Positions 17,044 to 26,256 of a DNA stretch of 64,000 nt are shown here, in pieces. A program made the position numbers and the translations under genes. The notes below the pieces were generated by a model. That model worked only from the letters and a program-made list of their open reading frames with translations. It searched no databases and had not been told where the DNA came from. The stretch spans positions 62,001-126,000 of the forward strand of contig CAZAAC010000001.1 in NCBI GenBank assembly GCA_964483155.1, read 5' to 3'. This stretch comes from JAAYYM01 sp964483155 (GTDB lineage Bacteria; Bacillota; Clostridia; Lachnospirales; Lachnospiraceae). How positions within the stretch are numbered: the first letter of the stretch is position 1; the number at the start of each line of letters is the position of its first letter.

Positions 17044-18027
17044 CTATAAAACATCCGCAAAATGAATCTTGAGACGCTTAAATACCAGCGCACCAATTGC
17101 AAATGTACATAATGTCAATATCCAAAAGTAGGCAGTTGAATAAAAATGCTCCCAAAACCATGCTTTTTCAACAAGTGCCAAACGATAACCCTCAACAATA
17201 TAATTCATAGGATTGAGTTTGAAAATAAATCGAAATCCTTGTGGAATCGTATTAATATTCCATAGGATTGGTGTTGCCCAGATACCCACCTGCAGGCATA
17301 TCGAAATAATCTGTCCTAGGTCTCTGAAAAAAACCACAATCGCGCATGTGATATAGCTGAGTCCAAGCACAAATATAAACATGCAGAATGAATAATAAAA
17401 TACCTGCAAGGTATACAAATCAGGATAAAATCCATAACATGAAAAAAGTATCAAAGTAAATACTACAAAAAATGCATGTACGAACAATGCTGATATAATT
17501 TTTATAATGGGAAGAATACTGATTTTAAAAACGACTTTCTTTACAAGATAATTGTATTCCAATAGTGCACCTGTCGAGTTTGACAGTGCTTCCGAAAAAA
17601 AGAACCATGGAACAATACCAGCAATCAGCCATAGAATATAGGGTATTTCTATATCTCCCTGCACTGCAACAGCTCTGGAAGGAAGTGCAACTGCAAAAAC
17701 AAACCAATACATAACAACCGTGACCACGGGCTGTACAAATGCCCAGACAATACCAAGATAAGAGCCTGCATAACGAGTCTTAAAATCATTTTTTGAAAGT
17801 TTCCAGATTAATCTTCTGTTCTGAAAAAGTTCTACTGGTAATATCACTATTTTTTCATATAATAAAAGAAAAATAGTATAAATTACATTCAAAATGATAC
17901 ATGCAATTACTTTTTTAATGACTTCTTCGCTTTGAACCGCAAGAGGGTTATGGTGTAAGATAATATAAAGATTCAATGCCAAAACCGTCACCGATACAAT
18001 TAATATGATCTTTGCTTTCTTAGACAT
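17044..18027 (-). CDS. ABC transporter permease for polysaccharide export (Wzm/TagG type)
   Basis: The protein has 327 residues with about eight hydrophobic segments. The ABC-2 domain begins near residue 75 with LIWKLSKNDFKTRYAGSYLG, the amphipathic gate-helix motif of Wzm/TagG permeases, followed by VWAFVQPVVTVVMYW. Two extra N-terminal helices (residues 7-62) precede the standard ~260-residue core, which is unusual but known in some Gram-positive members. It pairs with the ATPase gene immediately downstream and exports a lipid-linked glycan across the cytoplasmic membrane. Confidence 0.93.
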   Translation of the reverse strand: MSKKAKIILIVSVTVLALNLYIILHHNPLAVQSEEVIKKVIACIILNVIYTIFLLLYEKIVILPVELFQNRRLIWKLSKNDFKTRYAGSYLGIVWAFVQPVVTVVMYWFVFAVALPSRAVAVQGDIEIPYILWLIAGIVPWFFFSEALSNSTGALLEYNYLVKKVVFKISILPIIKIISALFVHAFFVVFTLILFSCYGFYPDLYTLQVFYYSFCMFIFVLGLSYITCAIVVFFRDLGQIISICLQVGIWATPILWNINTIPQGFRFIFKLNPMNYIVEGYRLALVEKAWFWEHFYSTAYFWILTLCTFAIGALVFKRLKIHFADVL

Positions 18028-18085
18028 AGCATCCCCTTACTGTACTTTTTTTAATTCGCTCAATTTCCCCCACTTTGTATCTTTT

Positions 18086-18589
18086 TCAGAAAAAATAAGC
18101 TCCATCTTCTACTGGCCAATCAATGCCTATTTCCTCATCCGACCATAAAATTCCACCTTCATCATTTGGATGATAAAAATCAGTACATTTATAGACAAAT
18201 TCAGCATATTCTGAAAGAACTAGAAAACCGTGTGCAAAGCCTTTTGGAACAAAAAACATTTTCTTATTTTCTTCTGTCAGCACAATGCCAAACCATTCAC
18301 CATATGTTTCCGAACCGTCACGTAAATCTACGGCAACATCAAAAACCTCTCCTTTTATAACCCTGACCAACTTATCTTGAGGATAATGTATTTGATAATG
18401 CAGCCCACGTAGTACACCCTTCTTCGATGCTGACTGATTATCCTGTACAAATTCCATATCAATCCCTACTTCTTTAAAATCATTGTAGTTATAGGTCTCC
18501 ATAAAATATCCTCGCTCATCACCGAATACTTTAGGTGTCACAACTTTAAGTCCTGCTATGTGACAAGTCTCTACAGAAATTTTCCCCAT
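18086..18589 (-). CDS. rfbC: dTDP-4-dehydrorhamnose 3,5-epimerase
   Basis: This cupin-fold enzyme of 167 residues converts dTDP-4-keto-6-deoxyglucose to dTDP-4-keto-rhamnose in the dTDP-L-rhamnose route. DERGYFMETYN at about residue 25, the catalytic-His region GVLRGLHYQ near 58 and the later KGFAHGFLVLSEYAEFVYKC are all typical. AGGAG lies eight bases before the ATG at 18589, so that start is used in place of one two codons upstream. rfbA and rfbB lie upstream, separated by a surface-protein gene and a tandem repeat. The last enzyme of the route, RmlD, is not seen in this window. Confidence 0.95.
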   Translation of the reverse strand: MGKISVETCHIAGLKVVTPKVFGDERGYFMETYNYNDFKEVGIDMEFVQDNQSASKKGVLRGLHYQIHYPQDKLVRVIKGEVFDVAVDLRDGSETYGEWFGIVLTEENKKMFFVPKGFAHGFLVLSEYAEFVYKCTDFYHPNDEGGILWSDEEIGIDWPVEDGAYFF

Positions 18590-18614
18590 GTTCATTTCTC
18601 CTACGTTTATTTTG

Positions 18615-18847
18615 TATGATTATTTCCTATCTGCATGCTACGCATGCTTGATGCCCATTCGGGCCGGCTTCTGCCTAGTATCCTAAGTATGATTGGTTCC
18701 TATCTGCATGCTACGCATGCTTGATGCCCATTCGGGCTGGCTTCTGCCTAGTATCCTAAGTATGATTGGTTCATATCTGCATGCTTCGCATGCTTGATGC
18801 CCATTCGGGCTGGCTTCTGCCTAGTATCCTAAGTATGATTGGTTCAT
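18615..18847. repeat. 73-bp direct repeat, three tandem units, overlapping a gene end
   Basis: The motif TATGATT recurs at 18615, 18688, 18761 and 18834, an exact 73-bp period. On the minus strand each unit carries a copy, or near copy, of the final codons of the GH25 gene (encoding MNQSYLGY and its TAG stop). A spacer then contains GCATGC-NNN-GCATGC and GCCCGAATGGGC, both able to form hairpins. The last unit includes the true gene end at 18821-18847. Units differ by only a few bases, so the array is recent. Confidence 0.95.
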
Positions 18848-21800
18848 ATCCACTCTAGTCCCAATTCCGTTGACGGAGCCGTTAGATGTGAATTGCCATA
18901 GGTCATAACGTCCGCTATATGTTACAGAGGTATTATACTGTGCCAGCCATATCTTGTAACCTGATAATTCCGAAGTATTGATATAGCTTGTCAGCCATGT
19001 TTTATTTGCATAAACACCAGGCGTATAGCCTGCTGATTTTATAGTATTACAGAAAGCTTTGATGATAGATGTTCTCTGGGCTGCATTTAAACTACCATAT
19101 CCTGCTCTGCTACTACTCTCACAGTCAATAAATACGGGATAATTAAGTCCATAACCAGCACACAGCGAAGCACACATACTTGCTTCTTCTACAGCCTCGG
19201 CTTCTGAAATAGCTGTTGTAAAGAAATACACGCCAACCTTTAGTCCTGCTGCCTTAGCTCCCTTGATATGGGATCTGAAATATGGATCTTCAACCAACGC
19301 ACCTGTCGAAGCGCCTCTATATCCACAACGGATAATGACATAACTAATCCCCGATGCTTTCACCGATGCCCAGTTTATGCTTGGCTGATATTTTGATACA
19401 TCAATACCAAGTGTACCCGTTCCCTGCGTCAGACTACCATCTGTAGCAAAATTGTACTTAACACCACCGATAATCTGCTCGCCTGTTACCTTACTATGAT
19501 CTTTCTTGAAAAAATAGGTCAAATTATCAATTGTCTGCCAACCTGTATAGATATACTCTGAAACTTTACCCTTAATATAGAATTTTTTAATCGAGCTACT
19601 TTTATAATCAGCATAGGTTGCCCTTGCATATGTATAGTTTGGAGAAGTACCACTTCTAACATATAACTCTCGCCCACTCTTATCGACGAGCTTCGCACTA
19701 TCACTAATTGCAGCCGCCGCTGTAACAGTAATCGTCATCGTTGCTTTTGTGCCATTACTTGTCGTTACTGTAATAACTGTAGTGCCTACTGCCACACCAG
19801 TCACAAGGCCAGTAGCAGAAACTGTAGCTATCGATGTTTTACTGCTCACCCAAGATGAGACCTTGTCGCTTGTCGGTGTTACTGTAGCCGTTAGCTGCGT
19901 CGTTTTTCCGGCTGCAACTGTTGCAGTGCCAGATAATACAACACCTGCTGCAGTGACAGTAATCGTTGTAGTTCCTGTTGCCCCAAGACCTGTCTTGGCT
20001 GTTATGATTGTAGTTCCTGCTGCCACACCAGTCACAAGACCAGTAGCGGAAACTGTAGCTATCGATGTTTTACTGCTCGCCCACGATGAAACCTTATCAC
20101 TGGTTGGTGTTACTGTAGCCGTCAGTTGTGTTGTCTTCCCTGCCGCGACAGTTGTAGTACCAGACAATACAATACTTGCTGCTGCAGTAACCGTAATCGC
20201 ACAGGTTGCCTTTTTATTACTATCTTCTGTCGATGTCGCAGTTATGGTTGCCGTTCCGGCAGCTATTGCTTTTACTGTTCCAGAACCATCCACAGATGCC
20301 TTTGAAGAATCACTTGAAGTAAATGTCACCCTACTCTTTTCTGTGCTTGTATTATTATCAGAATATTTTATCGTAGGAACTAAATTTGCCGTCCCGCCCA
20401 CTGTCAACGTCTGACTATTTGGTGCTAGTGTTACTTCTGTCACTGTCACTGCTGCCGCCTCGACATTAATTGTACAGGTAGCTGTTTTGCTATTATCTTC
20501 TGTCGAAGTAGCTGTTATGGTTGCTGTTCCAACTCCATTTGCCTTTACTTGTCCTGTACCATCAACAGATGCAACTGTATCGTCAGAAGATGTCCATGTC
20601 GCCATGCCACTATCTGTACTTGTACTGCTAGGATAGGTTATTGTGAGAGCTAAGGTCGCACTTCCACCCACCGTAAGCGTAGTACTTGATTTATCTAATG
20701 AAACACTATTAACAGACACTGGATCCGCATATACTTTCACTGGCATAAGTGGAGAAATCATGATTCTGCCGATTGCCATTCCTGTCTGTGCTGCCATTTT
20801 CAGATTTTCGAGCATCGCTGTCGTAATCTGCTTTATCTTAAATGGAGACATTGCTGCCGTCACCTTTGTCAAATCAACTGTTGTTTTATCGACCTCTATA
20901 TAACCATCCTTTTCACCACTCGCTACCTTTGTGGATTCTACCCACTCAACTGTATCCTTCAAAGCCGTACTCACTTCTCTATTTACGGCTGTTTCCTCAG
21001 CAGCGACATTGATTTCAGATTCTTTCTTGATCAAATCCTTTATATCCTGGATTACTTTATATTCTACTTTTGCCTTAACAGCAACTGTCATAGGGGAAGT
21101 AGGAAACACATAATCTGGTAGTGACGCATCCTGTACTAACGCAACCGTGTATTCTCCTGCTGCTACATTTTCAGCATGCATAATACCATCTTTATCATCA
21201 TCTACCAGTTCCTGCTCTTCGCTCTCATCACTCGTTACTTTCGCTTTCCATACAATCCCTTTTACTAACTGTTCTTCTTCATCTACCACTTTAATCTTTA
21301 GATCTTTTTCCACAGAAGATAAAACAAGAGAAAGTATTTTCCCTGTCACCTGCTCTGGCTCTTCCATAGCTAGAGGGAGCTCCTCTGTCTCTATCGTAGA
21401 GGTCATTGCTGTAACAGGCATCTTTTCCTCATAAGAAGCAAGCGATTCATATGCTTCTTCAACCATCTGCTCGCCTTGATAATTTGCATAGACTACTGTA
21501 CTTGTTATAGAACTGATTGCTATTACAATGGCCATAAATGCTGCTGCCCATTGCATGAGTGACATGTTTTTTAACCGATAAGAGTGCGTTCCTTTTTCTT
21601 TTGTCACATAAGCTTTTGGTATAGATTCTTCCATACCCGCTCTCCAGTTCGCTGATTCCTGACGAAATCTGCTCGGCTGGCTACTCCTATTATCTGCTAT
21701 TCCCGTAGGATAATTTCTCAAGTAGATACTATTATTTGCGGCCTCTTCTCTTTTTTCTTTTTCTGTCACACGTGTATTTTTTTTATGAGCAAATAGACCT

Positions 21801-21889
21801 GTTTTGACCGGTTTTTTCTTTACTCTTCTTCTGACCCTCTTTTTTACGCCTGATTTCTCAGACGTTCCCGACTCAAAATTTCCCTTCAT
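18821..21889 (-). CDS. Membrane-anchored surface protein with Ig-like repeats and C-terminal GH25 muramidase
   Basis: This is a 1022-residue protein. A basic cytoplasmic lead of about 110 residues (KKRVRRRVKKKP) precedes one membrane helix (AAAFMAIVIAISSITSTVVY), giving an outward C-terminus. After a Glu-rich stretch come four Big_2-like Ig domains starting near residues 388, 483, 570 and 645; the last two repeat at a 231-bp period in the DNA. A short cell-wall-binding-like segment follows (GWQTIDNLTYFF). The end, from ~823 (LGIDVSKYQ), is a GH25 lysozyme domain with its PVFIDCES catalytic Asp/Glu. AAGGAG precedes the ATG at 21889. It lies inside the rfb operon and could cut peptidoglycan where the glycan is exported or attached. 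Confidence 0.9.
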   Translation of the reverse strand: MKGNFESGTSEKSGVKKRVRRRVKKKPVKTGLFAHKKNTRVTEKEKREEAANNSIYLRNYPTGIADNRSSQPSRFRQESANWRAGMEESIPKAYVTKEKGTHSYRLKNMSLMQWAAAFMAIVIAISSITSTVVYANYQGEQMVEEAYESLASYEEKMPVTAMTSTIETEELPLAMEEPEQVTGKILSLVLSSVEKDLKIKVVDEEEQLVKGIVWKAKVTSDESEEQELVDDDKDGIMHAENVAAGEYTVALVQDASLPDYVFPTSPMTVAVKAKVEYKVIQDIKDLIKKESEINVAAEETAVNREVSTALKDTVEWVESTKVASGEKDGYIEVDKTTVDLTKVTAAMSPFKIKQITTAMLENLKMAAQTGMAIGRIMISPLMPVKVYADPVSVNSVSLDKSSTTLTVGGSATLALTITYPSSTSTDSGMATWTSSDDTVASVDGTGQVKANGVGTATITATSTEDNSKTATCTINVEAAAVTVTEVTLAPNSQTLTVGGTANLVPTIKYSDNNTSTEKSRVTFTSSDSSKASVDGSGTVKAIAAGTATITATSTEDSNKKATCAITVTAAASIVLSGTTTVAAGKTTQLTATVTPTSDKVSSWASSKTSIATVSATGLVTGVAAGTTIITAKTGLGATGTTTITVTAAGVVLSGTATVAAGKTTQLTATVTPTSDKVSSWVSSKTSIATVSATGLVTGVAVGTTVITVTTSNGTKATMTITVTAAAAISDSAKLVDKSGRELYVRSGTSPNYTYARATYADYKSSSIKKFYIKGKVSEYIYTGWQTIDNLTYFFKKDHSKVTGEQIIGGVKYNFATDGSLTQGTGTLGIDVSKYQPSINWASVKASGISYVIIRCGYRGASTGALVEDPYFRSHIKGAKAAGLKVGVYFFTTAISEAEAVEEASMCASLCAGYGLNYPVFIDCESSSRAGYGSLNAAQRTSIIKAFCNTIKSAGYTPGVYANKTWLTSYINTSELSGYKIWLAQYNTSVTYSGRYDLWQFTSNGSVNGIGTRVDMNQSYLGY

Positions 21890-21963
21890 ACGACTCCTTA
21901 CCTCCAAATCACTGGGACCCTCACCCCTTGATAACAGAGTATCCTAAACCTACGATATAAATA

Positions 21964-22833
21964 CTACAATCCATTTGCTACATCTATTAAATACTGTCCA
22001 TATTCCGTCTTTAACAGAGGTTGCGCAAGCTGAATCAGCTGATCTCTTCCAATAAAATTTCTTCTATATGCAATCTCCTCAATACAGGAGATATACATCC
22101 CCTGCCGCTTTTGAAAAGCTGCGACAAAATCTGCTGCATCTAACAGCATATCATGACTGCCTGTATCCAACCATGCAAAACCACGTCCCAATGTCTCAAC
22201 ATGTAATTTACCCCTTCGCAAATACTCATTGTTGACACTTGTTATTTCAATCTCGCCTCTAGCTGATGGCTTAATATTTTTTGCAATCTCAATTACCTCA
22301 TTATCATAAAAATAAAGTCCTGGAACTGCATAATTTGATTTTGGATTCTCTGGCTTCTCTTCTATGGAAAGTGCTGTTCCTTTTTCATCAAATGCAACAA
22401 CACCATATTCGCGCGGATCCCTGACATAATAACCGAAAATCGTTGCCCCACTATCGCGTTGCGACACTTCTCGAAGCAGTTTCGAAAAACTCTGTCCATA
22501 AAAAATATTATCACCCAAAATCAACGCAACGCTGTCTTTTCCAATAAAATTCTCACCAACGAGAAATGCATCCGCAAGTCCTCGCGGCTCTGTCTGCACT
22601 GCATAAGACATAGTAAGCCCAAGCTGTTCTCCCGTACCAAACAGATTTTCAAACATCGGTAAATCCCTTGGTGTCGATATAATCAATATATCACGTATCC
22701 CTGCCAGCATCAAAATCGACAATGGGTAATAAATCATCGGCTTATCATAAACAGGCATCATTTGTTTTGAAACTGCTTTCGTCAGAGGATATAGTCTCGT
22801 GCCAGATCCTCCAGCAAGTATAATACCTTTCAT
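21964..22833 (-). CDS. rfbA: Glucose-1-phosphate thymidylyltransferase
   Basis: The 289-residue enzyme makes dTDP-glucose from dTTP and glucose 1-phosphate. The N-terminal [20 protein letters not shown] loop (from residue 8), [18 protein letters not shown] and GDNIFYGQ are textbook for RmlA, and the length matches the short form. Its ATG overlaps the rfbB stop in an ATGA, so the two are coupled. Its product feeds rfbB and from there both the rhamnose branch (rfbC) and the 3-amino sugar branch encoded at 40.6-42.2 kb. Confidence 0.97.
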   Translation of the reverse strand: MKGIILAGGSGTRLYPLTKAVSKQMMPVYDKPMIYYPLSILMLAGIRDILIISTPRDLPMFENLFGTGEQLGLTMSYAVQTEPRGLADAFLVGENFIGKDSVALILGDNIFYGQSFSKLLREVSQRDSGATIFGYYVRDPREYGVVAFDEKGTALSIEEKPENPKSNYAVPGLYFYDNEVIEIAKNIKPSARGEIEITSVNNEYLRRGKLHVETLGRGFAWLDTGSHDMLLDAADFVAAFQKRQGMYISCIEEIAYRRNFIGRDQLIQLAQPLLKTEYGQYLIDVANGL

Positions 22834-23903
22834 TGATACATCTCCTCGTAATATTTTTGATAATCACCGCTTGTTACATGTTGCATCCACTCTTCATTTT
22901 CAAGAAACCATTTTACTGTCAGTCTGATACCCTCAGCAAACATCGTTTCCGGCTGCCAACCAAGCTCTGCTTTAATCTTATCAGGTGCAATGGCATAACG
23001 CCTGTCATGTCCCTTGCGATCTTCTACATATGTAATTAAATCCTTAGAAACATTTGTCCTTCTTGGATCTGATTCTTTTAACATATCCTGAATGGTATCA
23101 ATTATAATATTAATGATTTCTATATTCTGCTTTTCATTATGTCCGCCGATATTGTAAGTCTCACCAAGTCTTCCGTTTTCCTGTACCATATCGATTGCCT
23201 TGGCATGATCCATGACATATAGCCAGTCACGCACGTTCTTACCATCACCATACACAGGGAGCTTGTTTCCCTGTAGTGCATTATTAATAATCAATGGTAT
23301 CAATTTCTCTGGGAATTGATATGGTCCATAATTATTACTACAGTTTGTAATATTTGCTGGAAATTTATATGTGTCAACATAAGATTTTACAATCATATCC
23401 GATGATGCTTTGCTCGCAGAATAAGGACTATGTGGATCATATGGCGTTGTCTCATAGAAATACTCTCCCTCATTTTCCAAAGAACCATATACCTCATCTG
23501 TAGATACATGAAGAAATTTCTTGTTTTCCTTAAAGCCGTCTTTTGTCTCCCATGCTTCCTTGGCACAATTTAATACAACAAGCGTCCCTAGCACGTTTGT
23601 CTGCACAAATATCTCTGGATTTTTTATACTTCTATCTACATGGCTCTCAGCCGCAAAATGTACTACTCTGTCTATATCGTAGTTCTCAAATATTTCTTTA
23701 ATCGCCTTTTTGTCACAAATATCAGCCTTAATAAATTTGTAATTGTCTCTTTTCTCTACACTGGCTAAATTTTCTAAGTTTCCGCAATAGGTAAGTGCAT
23801 CTACATTAATAATCTGAATTTCGTCATTATATTTATCAAACATATATTGAATATAATTTGAACCAATGAATCCAGCGCCGCCAGTAACCAAATATGTTCT
23901 CAT
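22830..23903 (-). CDS. rfbB: dTDP-glucose 4,6-dehydratase
   Basis: This 357-residue short-chain dehydrogenase-type enzyme turns dTDP-glucose into dTDP-4-keto-6-deoxyglucose. The NAD-binding [11 protein letters not shown] is at residues 7-17, the substrate loop [11 protein letters not shown] near 80, the STDEVYG triad region near 132 and the YSASKASSD catalytic Tyr/Lys near 160. The ATG at 23903 is best spaced from GGAGG; ATGs at 23909 and 23921 lie upstream. It is the first gene after a consensus promoter at 23951-23979. Confidence 0.97.
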   Translation of the reverse strand: MRTYLVTGGAGFIGSNYIQYMFDKYNDEIQIINVDALTYCGNLENLASVEKRDNYKFIKADICDKKAIKEIFENYDIDRVVHFAAESHVDRSIKNPEIFVQTNVLGTLVVLNCAKEAWETKDGFKENKKFLHVSTDEVYGSLENEGEYFYETTPYDPHSPYSASKASSDMIVKSYVDTYKFPANITNCSNNYGPYQFPEKLIPLIINNALQGNKLPVYGDGKNVRDWLYVMDHAKAIDMVQENGRLGETYNIGGHNEKQNIEIINIIIDTIQDMLKESDPRRTNVSKDLITYVEDRKGHDRRYAIAPDKIKAELGWQPETMFAEGIRLTVKWFLENEEWMQHVTSGDYQKYYEEMYQ

Positions 23904-23950
23904 TAACATACTCCTCCACATTAACTTTTTAATTTACATAATCTCGTAAT

Positions 23951-23979
23951 ATTATAACATCATCTTATTAGGATTACAA
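23951..23979 (-). promoter_or_regulatory. Predicted sigma-A promoter of the rfb/ABC-export operon
   Basis: On the minus strand TTGTAA (23979-23974) and TATAAT (23956-23951) are separated by exactly 17 bases, and rfbB begins about 48 bases downstream of the -10 box. Spacing and the perfect -10 make this a strong vegetative promoter. All genes below it are collinear with short gaps or overlaps, so it could drive the region towards the left edge. No operator was recognised. Confidence 0.75.
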
Positions 23980-24005
23980 CCAAAAGCCGCCCAAATATGC
24001 TACTA

Positions 24006-25310
24006 TTATAAAACAATCAGCAATTTAAACCTATTACCCTCACTGTCTAAAAACATTTTTCCGCCATGCTGCTCTACAATTCCTCTAATGCTACCTAACC
24101 CTATTCCGTGATTTTCTTTATCGCTTTTAGTTGTCGGAATATGATTATCTACGATAGTAACTTCTTTCTCTATTGTATTTTCTATCGAAATAATCATTTC
24201 GTTATTTTCATTTATAATCTGCAATTCAATGACTCTGTCTCCCGTGACTTTTTCACATGCCTCGATTGCATTATTCAGAGCATTGGATAATATAGCTACT
24301 AAATTTGATATATATATTTTGGGTTCCTGCAGATCTTGTATATCAAACACCATCTTAATCCTCTTTGATGTCGCAAGAATATATTTTTGGTTCAATAATG
24401 CATCTATTACAACATTATTTGTATGTACCGGTAATATATGCTGTTCAACAGTCCCCACCAGCATTTCTAAATATTTCTCGGCCTCTTCAAACTTATCATT
24501 ATGCAACAAGGTTTCCACCGCAAAAAGCTGGTTTGTAATTCCATGTGAAATGCGTTTGATTTTCTCATGTGTCTCCTGCACTGCAGCTATATTCTCCATC
24601 TCGGCTCGCATATGTGCATTCACAGAACTAAGATAGACCTCCGCTTCATAATGCCTCTGCAATAAATCCGTGATATGAAAAGATGCAATACAAAGTATGA
24701 CTAGTCCCAGCAAGAGATAAACATTCCACGCTGATATTGATTTATCTTCCAGGCTTTCCATAAATAGCATCCAATATATTTCCAGAAACAAAAATACCAT
24801 CAAAAAAAGAAAAAATACATCTTCACTTTTTGCTTTCGTATTTTTTTTGTGTCCCCCAATTCCATTCATCAGTTTGATTGTCAGCATGAAAACAAATTTT
24901 CCCATTGTACTAACAAAAAACAAATATATGAATTCCATTCCTCCTATGTAGATATCCGTCCCCAACATTTTCAATATTTCTTCTGAAAAAAGTACGGAAA
25001 TGACAAAGCAACATCCTGCAAAACCAATTGCAATCATTGCACTTCTACAAATCTGCGTTTCATATAGTCCCCATATGCTCAATGTAAAAAATAGAACTGT
25101 CAATAAAATGCGAATCGAAAAAACAGGTATTTGTGTTTCTGCAAAATAGAACCATACTGTACATAATAGAAACCAAACTAAATAGTACTCACTGTTTCGG
25201 TATTTTCTTAATGCAAAAAAGTCCACGAAACCACAAATCGCAGACGCTTCCATTATTTTAGGAATAAAAATACATATTAATTGTGGAAGAATTACCATGA
25301 AAAAATTCAT
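24006..25310 (-). CDS. AgrC-like sensor histidine kinase (GHKL type)
   Basis: This is a 434-residue membrane sensor. Residues 1-190 hold about six hydrophobic segments, a coiled segment follows, and ISHGITNQLF near residue 254 holds the phospho-accepting His. NALNNAIEAC near 343 is the N box and KENHGIGLGSIRGIVEQHGG the G box of a HATPase_c_5 domain. The usual HD after the phospho-His is HG here. It follows the response regulator by 17 bases, so both form one operon. AgrC relatives often sense peptides, but no agrD/agrB-like gene is visible nearby, so the signal is unknown. Confidence 0.9.
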   Translation of the reverse strand: MNFFMVILPQLICIFIPKIMEASAICGFVDFFALRKYRNSEYYLVWFLLCTVWFYFAETQIPVFSIRILLTVLFFTLSIWGLYETQICRSAMIAIGFAGCCFVISVLFSEEILKMLGTDIYIGGMEFIYLFFVSTMGKFVFMLTIKLMNGIGGHKKNTKAKSEDVFFLFLMVFLFLEIYWMLFMESLEDKSISAWNVYLLLGLVILCIASFHITDLLQRHYEAEVYLSSVNAHMRAEMENIAAVQETHEKIKRISHGITNQLFAVETLLHNDKFEEAEKYLEMLVGTVEQHILPVHTNNVVIDALLNQKYILATSKRIKMVFDIQDLQEPKIYISNLVAILSNALNNAIEACEKVTGDRVIELQIINENNEMIISIENTIEKEVTIVDNHIPTTKSDKENHGIGLGSIRGIVEQHGGKMFLDSEGNRFKLLIVL

Positions 25311-25327
25311 ACATTTTTACCTCTCAA

Positions 25328-26053
25328 CTAGAATACATTTGATTTGGTTTTGTAAAAATAGTATTCTTTCTGCGACTGCATGTATTTTTGTCGACTGATT
25401 GGTATTCTTTCACCCGATGATAAAACAAACTCAGATTGGTCGATTTCCGCAATCTGCTTTGCATTAACCAAGTATGCAGAATGGCAATAAACAAAGCCCA
25501 GACTATGTAATTCCTCTGCTAGCTCAGTTATCTTTGCATATTGCTCATAAACCTTTTCCGAATCACCTCTCATGTGAAACAATACTTTTCGCTTATAATT
25601 CTCAATATATAAAATGTCAGATACCTTCAATAATATTTGCTTAGTACCGTTTCTGATTTCGATTATCTCATCATCATCATTTCTGATTTTTTCCATTACG
25701 GCATCCATACAATCCTCAAACTCTTCATCCATTTTTGTTTTCAACAAATAGCGAATTGCATTAACGCGATAGCCTTTTGCAGCATATTGAACATACCCCG
25801 AAACAAATACAATGATAGCCTTATCATTCTTTTCCCGAATTTTAGTAGCAACCTGCATACCGTTTATTTCTTTCATATTTACATCCAAAAAATAAACATC
25901 ATAATCCAAACGTGAACTTTTAATTAATTCCTCCCCGCTCGAAAAACACTCTACCAAAAATACAATTTTTTTCTTATGAGCGTATTCATGCACACCCGTA
26001 GCAACGCGATCCTGAAATACAACTTCATCATCACATATCGCACAGCGAATCAT
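25328..26053 (-). CDS. LytTR family response regulator
   Basis: The 241-residue protein has an N-terminal receiver domain (CAICDDE at the start, phospho-acceptor in FLDVNMKEING near residue 55, VFVSGY switch) and a C-terminal LytTR DNA-binding domain from about residue 135 (ILYIENYKRKVLFH, ISRQKYMQ). LytTR proteins bind pairs of 9-bp direct repeats spaced by about 12 bases, and such a pair lies upstream at 26257-26292. GGAGG before the ATG at 26053 decides the start. It is cotranscribed with the histidine kinase and is the only clear regulator in the window. Confidence 0.93.
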   Translation of the reverse strand: MIRCAICDDEVVFQDRVATGVHEYAHKKKIVFLVECFSSGEELIKSSRLDYDVYFLDVNMKEINGMQVATKIREKNDKAIIVFVSGYVQYAAKGYRVNAIRYLLKTKMDEEFEDCMDAVMEKIRNDDDEIIEIRNGTKQILLKVSDILYIENYKRKVLFHMRGDSEKVYEQYAKITELAEELHSLGFVYCHSAYLVNAKQIAEIDQSEFVLSSGERIPISRQKYMQSQKEYYFYKTKSNVF

Positions 26054-26143
26054 GTCAGTCGCCTCCATTCATGTCTCATTGTCGCATATTCCTTATGATA
26101 TTTGCAAGCATAAGTTCTTTCCATATTTTATCAAAATACAGCA

Positions 26144-26176
26144 ATATAGCCCGATGGAGGATACCACGGGCTATAT
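26144..26176 (-). promoter_or_regulatory. Leader hairpin upstream of the response regulator gene
   Basis: On the minus strand a perfect 10-bp stem is formed by 26176-26167 (ATATAGCCCG) and 26153-26144 (CGGGCTATAT) around a 13-base loop. The loop carries CCTCCAT, exactly complementary to ATGGAGG at 26068-26062, which is the ribosome site of the response regulator. No run of U follows, so a simple terminator is unlikely. A role in translation control is an inference. Confidence 0.55.
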
Positions 26177-26220
26177 ATATAGAAATAAACACAGGTTGTG
26201 AGATTCTTTATCTCAAATAA

Positions 26221-26250
26221 TCTATACCATAAATCTAGGTCCTAATACAA
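26221..26250 (-). promoter_or_regulatory. Predicted promoter of the two-component operon
   Basis: Minus-strand TTGTAT (26250-26245) and TATAGA (26226-26221) are 18 bases apart, with the LytTR-type direct repeat ending six bases upstream of the -35 box. The predicted transcript would have a leader of about 160 bases that includes the hairpin at 26144-26176. The boxes are imperfect, as expected for an activated promoter. Confidence 0.5.
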
Positions 26251-26256
26251 TAGACT

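Noticed and set aside
18615..18847. CRISPR array or insertion sequence
   Set aside because: The units are contiguous without distinct spacers, include coding sequence, and no cas or transposase gene is nearby.
19749..20414. Long plus-strand open frame (221 codons) inside the Ig-like region
   Set aside because: It is antisense to repetitive Thr/Val/Ala codons, lacks a ribosome site and gives a low-complexity Val/Thr/Pro product, so it is a shadow of the surface-protein gene.
26144..26176. Rho-independent terminator
   Set aside because: The stem is strong, but neither strand has a following U run, and it lies inside the predicted leader.
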